Positions 6,688 through 9,761 of a stretch of 9,761 bases of DNA are shown here, piece after piece. The position numbers and the translations under genes were made by a program. The stretch lies in contig CAYSXI010000195.1 in NCBI GenBank assembly GCA_964434955.1, forward strand, positions 1 through 9,761. Direction: 5' to 3'. The notes beneath the pieces were generated by a model. It did no database searches and was not told the origin of the DNA. It saw nothing but the letters and a program-made list of their open reading frames with translations. Origin of the DNA: JANQLU01 sp964434955. Its GTDB lineage: Bacteria > Planctomycetota > Planctomycetia > Pirellulales > Pirellulaceae. How positions within the stretch are numbered: the first letter of the stretch is position 1; the number at the start of each line of letters is the position of its first letter.

Positions 6688-9143
6688 CTTTTTGGCAGAT
6701 CGTGAGGAATTCGTGCCTCACGTCTTTCGTGATGGGATAGAAATTGCAAGTCGCGAAACTTGTCGTCACGAAGTATCACGGGCTTGATAAATACGTAAAT
6801 GTTCTGGTGATCATTTTCGACTCCGAGGTTGCTCGAAAGCAAGCGAAAAACGGGAACGTTTTCAACAAAGGGCAGTCCTTGCCGCGTATTCGAATCGCGC
6901 TTTCGCCTGAGCCCACCAACGATGACCGTGTGACCATCGGGAATCGTAACGCTGCTCTTAACCTGATCACTCCTGCGGGGTGGCGGCAAGTTTTCTGTCG
7001 GGGCGTCCGTGAAATCGCTGATGATGACATCGAATTCAAGATTCAGATTGTCCCCCTCACCAATTTGAGGAGTCACGGTGATGGTGGTACCCGCTTCCGC
7101 AAATCCTCCCACCGTTGTGGTCGCAACGGTGTTCGAAGCGTTGATCTGTGCGTAGGGGACTTCTGCAACACTGGACAACACTCCGGTCGCATTGTCGTTG
7201 ACCAAGATTCGTGGTGCCGCAACCACGCGTGTTCGCGTGTGAGTCGCCAATGACCTCAAGACGATATCGGCAATGTCGGCATCAATCAGCGTTCCGTTGA
7301 ATCCCAACCCAGGCAAGATGGAAAGCGCGCCGTTGGTCGGGTCCACGGTACTCAATCCGTATTGTGTAAATGCAAACAGCCTTTTGCTACCATTGCGATC
7401 CCCTGAAGAAATCTCGATTCCCAGGTTTGCATCGTCTCCGCAATCGATCGTCACAACCGTGACTTCGACCAGTACTTGTGGTCGAGGTCGATCAAGTTTC
7501 GCGATCAATTCGGCATAGAGTCTTTGAACCGCCGGCTCGGCATTCACGATCAACATGTTCGAATTCTTGTCAACGACCACAGAGGCCTTTCCGGGCACCA
7601 GCGAATTGGAGTCAGCGAATGAAGTCGAAAGCGAGTTGGCAAGGCGATTCAACAAAGGCGAACGTCCAAGAAACCCTTCCTGTCCCGGCGGCAGTCCCTC
7701 TTGCTGATATCCATAAGGATCGTTGAGTTCGCCAACCGTTCGAGAACGCTGCGGTTCGCCAGGAGAAATTGCCGGGTTCAGTTCGTTGATTCCTCGAACG
7801 GTACTGCCCCTATCTTGGGATGGGCCGACTTCGTTGACATTTTGCGCTGGTCCGCCCTGACTCCCCTGTCGAAACATGTTGCGCTCGACGGATTGGATCG
7901 TTCGAAGAATCTCCTCCGCTTTCACATGTTTGATTTCGTAATATTGAATTGGACTACTTTGTTTGACGGCAGACTTGTCGACAGGGCGATCCAATTCTTT
8001 CTGCAACTCAGCAATCTGCTGGTGAATCTCAGCTCTTGTTGTGACGACCAACTGGTTCGTTTGCGCGTCCAGTTTGCTTTTGTAAATGGAATCAATTTGC
8101 TGTTTCGTCAAGTTTCCCAATGAGCTTCGAATGTATTCATCCATCTTTTGAGCCGTGATAAAACGAAACCGATAGGGTCGGATCAGCAAGGGCTTTTCGT
8201 TTCCTAGTAGCTCTTTGATCAACGATTTGGCTTGGGCCACACCTTGCTCTGGACCCACCAAGACAATTCGATTTGTCCGGTTCTCAGCGGTGACCGATAC
8301 GTTTTCTGCGAATCCAATGGCCCCACTTTCATTTTTTGTCGCGTCGCGTTTGAGCTTGAGTATCTTTTCAACGTCTGCAACGACTTCCTCTGCCTGAACC
8401 GAACCCACTTCCACGAATTCCAGTTTTGAAGTCTCCATAGCCACATCAAATTGTTTGATGAGTTTGTCGATTTTCTTGATGTTGGTTTTGGTTTCCGTCA
8501 CGATCAACAGTTTTCGTTCCGGAATCGAGTTGATTGGTGGATTCGCCGAGTTGTTTCCTGTTTTGCGGTCAAAATAGTTGTTGATCAACTCGATCGCTTT
8601 TGTGGTTGCAATGTGTTCCAACTTGTAGACTTGCGTCAGGTACTCCCCGGCTTTTAGTTGGTCTGCGGCAATCTCCGGGGCGAAGGGGCGAATGCGAGTC
8701 AACTGAATGACTTGTTTGATCCCGTCGTTGTCCGTGTTAACAATCGCCAACCCTTTGGACCTTAAAATCGTTTGGGTCAGTTGAAAAAACTCTTCGGGTT
8801 TGAGTTTGATCTCTTCGCTGAATTTGATTGGTGCTTGATCGTTGCCGAATACGTTTTCTTCAAACAGCAGTTTAAACTGCAGTTCTTTGGCGGCGGTCCT
8901 GGCCATCGTTTGGATCGAATCTAGTTTTAGATTGGCCCCCGGCCCAACGGTGATCCAATCATCCTCTTGCTCCTGCGGATCTTGATTCCGCATTCGAGTC
9001 GCAAGGTTCGGTTGTGATTTCTTCGAAATTGTTTGGGCGGGTACCAGCGATTGTTGCGCTCCGGTTTCCGAAATGAGTATGGCCAAAATGACAAGGTAAA
9101 ACATCGGCGCGAAACGATGAGTCTTTGGGAAATCCATGGGCAT
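6666..9143 (-). CDS. gspD: Type II secretion secretin GspD, with divergent periplasmic region
   Basis: An 825-residue outer-membrane secretin. A signal peptide (hydrophobic core about 14-25, cleavage probably after ETGA at 29) is followed by an N0-like domain (about 68-150) and secretin N-type repeats at about 168-235, 242-316 and 320-388. The next repeat begins near 400 but is interrupted by a Gly/Pro/Gln/Asn-rich insertion (about 423-515) and resumes to about 552. The pore-forming secretin domain follows (about 556-792), with VEVTVVTID, the AAPRILVNDNATG segment, VPDGHTVIVGGL-like SVTIPDGHTVIVGGL and the closing VPVFRLLSSNLG...NIYVFIKPVIL signature. The tail is short, so the pilotin-binding S-domain is reduced or absent. 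Secretins form the ring through which folded exoproteins leave the cell. The second ATG (plus 9137) is better placed, as GGTGA lies six bases before it but abuts the first. The gene precedes gspE and overlaps it. Confidence 0.92.
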   Translation of the reverse strand: MPMDFPKTHRFAPMFYLVILAILISETGAQQSLVPAQTISKKSQPNLATRMRNQDPQEQEDDWITVGPGANLKLDSIQTMARTAAKELQFKLLFEENVFGNDQAPIKFSEEIKLKPEEFFQLTQTILRSKGLAIVNTDNDGIKQVIQLTRIRPFAPEIAADQLKAGEYLTQVYKLEHIATTKAIELINNYFDRKTGNNSANPPINSIPERKLLIVTETKTNIKKIDKLIKQFDVAMETSKLEFVEVGSVQAEEVVADVEKILKLKRDATKNESGAIGFAENVSVTAENRTNRIVLVGPEQGVAQAKSLIKELLGNEKPLLIRPYRFRFITAQKMDEYIRSSLGNLTKQQIDSIYKSKLDAQTNQLVVTTRAEIHQQIAELQKELDRPVDKSAVKQSSPIQYYEIKHVKAEEILRTIQSVERNMFRQGSQGGPAQNVNEVGPSQDRGSTVRGINELNPAISPGEPQRSRTVGELNDPYGYQQEGLPPGQEGFLGRSPLLNRLANSLSTSFADSNSLVPGKASVVVDKNSNMLIVNAEPAVQRLYAELIAKLDRPRPQVLVEVTVVTIDCGDDANLGIEISSGDRNGSKRLFAFTQYGLSTVDPTNGALSILPGLGFNGTLIDADIADIVLRSLATHTRTRVVAAPRILVNDNATGVLSSVAEVPYAQINASNTVATTTVGGFAEAGTTITVTPQIGEGDNLNLEFDVIISDFTDAPTENLPPPRRSDQVKSSVTIPDGHTVIVGGLRRKRDSNTRQGLPFVENVPVFRLLSSNLGVENDHQNIYVFIKPVILRDDKFRDLQFLSHHERREARIPHDLPKSCPILIK

Positions 9144-9171
9144 TCACCAATCGAAGAAAAATGGGTGTGTG

Positions 9172-9200
9172 CTTATCCTAAAGATCGAAAAACTCGTCAA
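9172..9200 (-). promoter_or_regulatory. Candidate sigma70-type promoter for gspD-gspE
   Basis: On the minus strand TTGACG (plus 9195-9200, five of six consensus positions) is separated by exactly 17 bases from GATAAG (plus 9172-9177, four of six). Transcription would start near plus 9165, leaving a leader of about 22-28 bases before gspD. The spacing and position are good for a housekeeping promoter; planctomycete promoter preferences are not well known, so this remains a sequence-based suggestion. Confidence 0.45.
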
Positions 9201-9271
9201 TGTTTTTTCACATGCTAGCTTCTCGGTAGTGGCTTCGAATGGACAAGGTTTGAATACACCTTTGGTCCCAA

Positions 9272-9339
9272 TGAATGGGTAGTGGGTTTGAGTCAATTCG
9301 GCCGAATTGCCCATTCACGATCCCTTCATGGGTCCGTGA
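9272..9339. other. Cluster of inverted repeats with a perfect 16-bp palindrome
   Basis: CAATTCGGCCGAATTG (9294-9309) is a perfect palindrome. TGAATGGG (9272-9279) and CCCATTCA (9310-9317) form an outer pair around it. Immediately beyond, TCACGATCCC (9315-9324) pairs with GGGTCCGTGA (9330-9339) with two mismatches around a five-base loop. The last two structures share three bases, so they could be mutually exclusive folds. The cluster lies about 70-140 bp upstream of the candidate gspD promoter; it could be a regulator binding site, a structured RNA or part of a mobile intergenic element. No coding gene covers it. Confidence 0.6.
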
Positions 9340-9475
9340 TAGACGGCCCCAAACAAAAAATCGCTAGCGAGTCGGGCTGATTTGGTCGGTTGCTCTAAAT
9401 TTTCTCTTGCTGGCGATTGTGATTTTGTCGCCTGCGGTAGTGCTCCAGCTTTTCCCGCGTAATTCGTTTGCACTG

Positions 9476-9740
9476 GGAACCACTCGCTGGCGCTTCGTCC
9501 TGGTAAGGCTACCGATGGGGAACCACTCGCTGGCGCTTCGTGCTTGTATAGAGGTGCTCATACCTTCCATTCACACAAGCACGAAGTGCGAGCGAGTGTA
9601 TATGTTTGCCCAAGGCCGTCAAACGAACACGAAACGCGAGCGAGTGAATAAGCAGACCATCCGCGTTCATCATGCGAACACGAAGCGCGGACGAGTGAAC
9701 ATCGAACACCAAATACAAGCACGAAGCGCGAGCGAGTGGT
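9476..9740. repeat. Cluster of six dispersed-repeat copies in both orientations
   Basis: Two forward copies with core CACTCGCTGGCGCTTCGT lie at 9476-9505 and 9519-9548, and four inverted copies with core ACGAAGCGCGAGCGAGTG lie at 9575-9598, 9624-9646, 9675-9697 and 9715-9740. The copies are separated by unrelated sequence of about 13-30 bases. The forward copy at 9524-9547 and inverted copy at 9575-9598 are complementary at 22 of 24 positions, so they could form a long stem around a 27-base loop. Short open frames here translate to strings such as TKRQRVVP and ARSASEWFP, which are translations of the repeat and not evidence of genes. A further copy sits at 4593-4622. The rest of 9201-9475 shows no gene. 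Confidence 0.93.
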
Positions 9741-9761
9741 TTTGTCAGGGCGGGTGTGCCA

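Noticed and set aside
9351..9370. Intrinsic terminator on the minus strand (palindrome TCGCTAGCGA then a T-run)
   Set aside because: The palindrome gives only a three-base-pair stem around a four-base loop, too weak to call, and no gene is seen upstream on that strand within the window.
9364..9718. Two short minus-strand frames giving TKRQRVVP and LALRACV-type peptides
   Set aside because: These peptides are the dispersed repeat in translation; the frames start and stop arbitrarily across inverted copies.

Overview
The window looks like chromosomal DNA from a planctomycete of the Pirellulaceae type (Rhodopirellula or Blastopirellula-like). This is inferred from four things: moderate GC content, a futalosine-type menaquinone cluster, a divergent type II secretion pair with an exported PHP-domain hydrolase nearby, and many copies of a short intergenic repeat whose translations read like the 'TKRQRVVP / ARSASEW / LALRACV' strings I recall from predicted small proteins in those genomes. 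No search was run, so the taxonomic call is provisional.

Left part (1-2701, + strand): the 3' part of a UbiX-type flavin prenyltransferase gene, a UbiA-type polyprenyltransferase gene overlapping it by 8 bp, and a radical-SAM aminofutalosine synthase (mqnE) 20 bp further on. Together they read as an operon for menaquinone synthesis through the futalosine route. MqnE performs the early radical step, the UbiX-like protein would make prenylated FMN for a UbiD-like decarboxylase that is not in the window, and the UbiA-like protein would attach the polyprenyl tail.

Middle (2702-5001): a convergent intergenic region with a GC-rich hairpin and a 13-bp tandem array. Next is a minus-strand gene for a secreted PHP/CehA-McbA-like metallohydrolase. 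It is followed by about 450 bp of repeat-rich DNA holding a promoter-like inverted repeat, a 24-bp tandem duplication, a 17-bp tandem array and one copy of the dispersed repeat. A small two-helix membrane protein gene on the + strand follows, with a hairpin just after it.

Right part (5002-9761, minus strand): a gspD-gspE pair encoding the outer-membrane secretin and the cytoplasmic assembly ATPase of a type II secretion (or related type IV pilus) machine. The genes overlap by 22 bp, gspE starts at TTG, and no gspF follows. Upstream of gspD are a good sigma70-like promoter, a cluster of inverted repeats including a perfect 16-bp palindrome, and a cluster of six dispersed-repeat copies in both orientations. 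No CRISPR array, rRNA, tRNA or transposase was seen. The most unusual material is the intergenic repeat landscape and the non-standard domain plan of the secretin.
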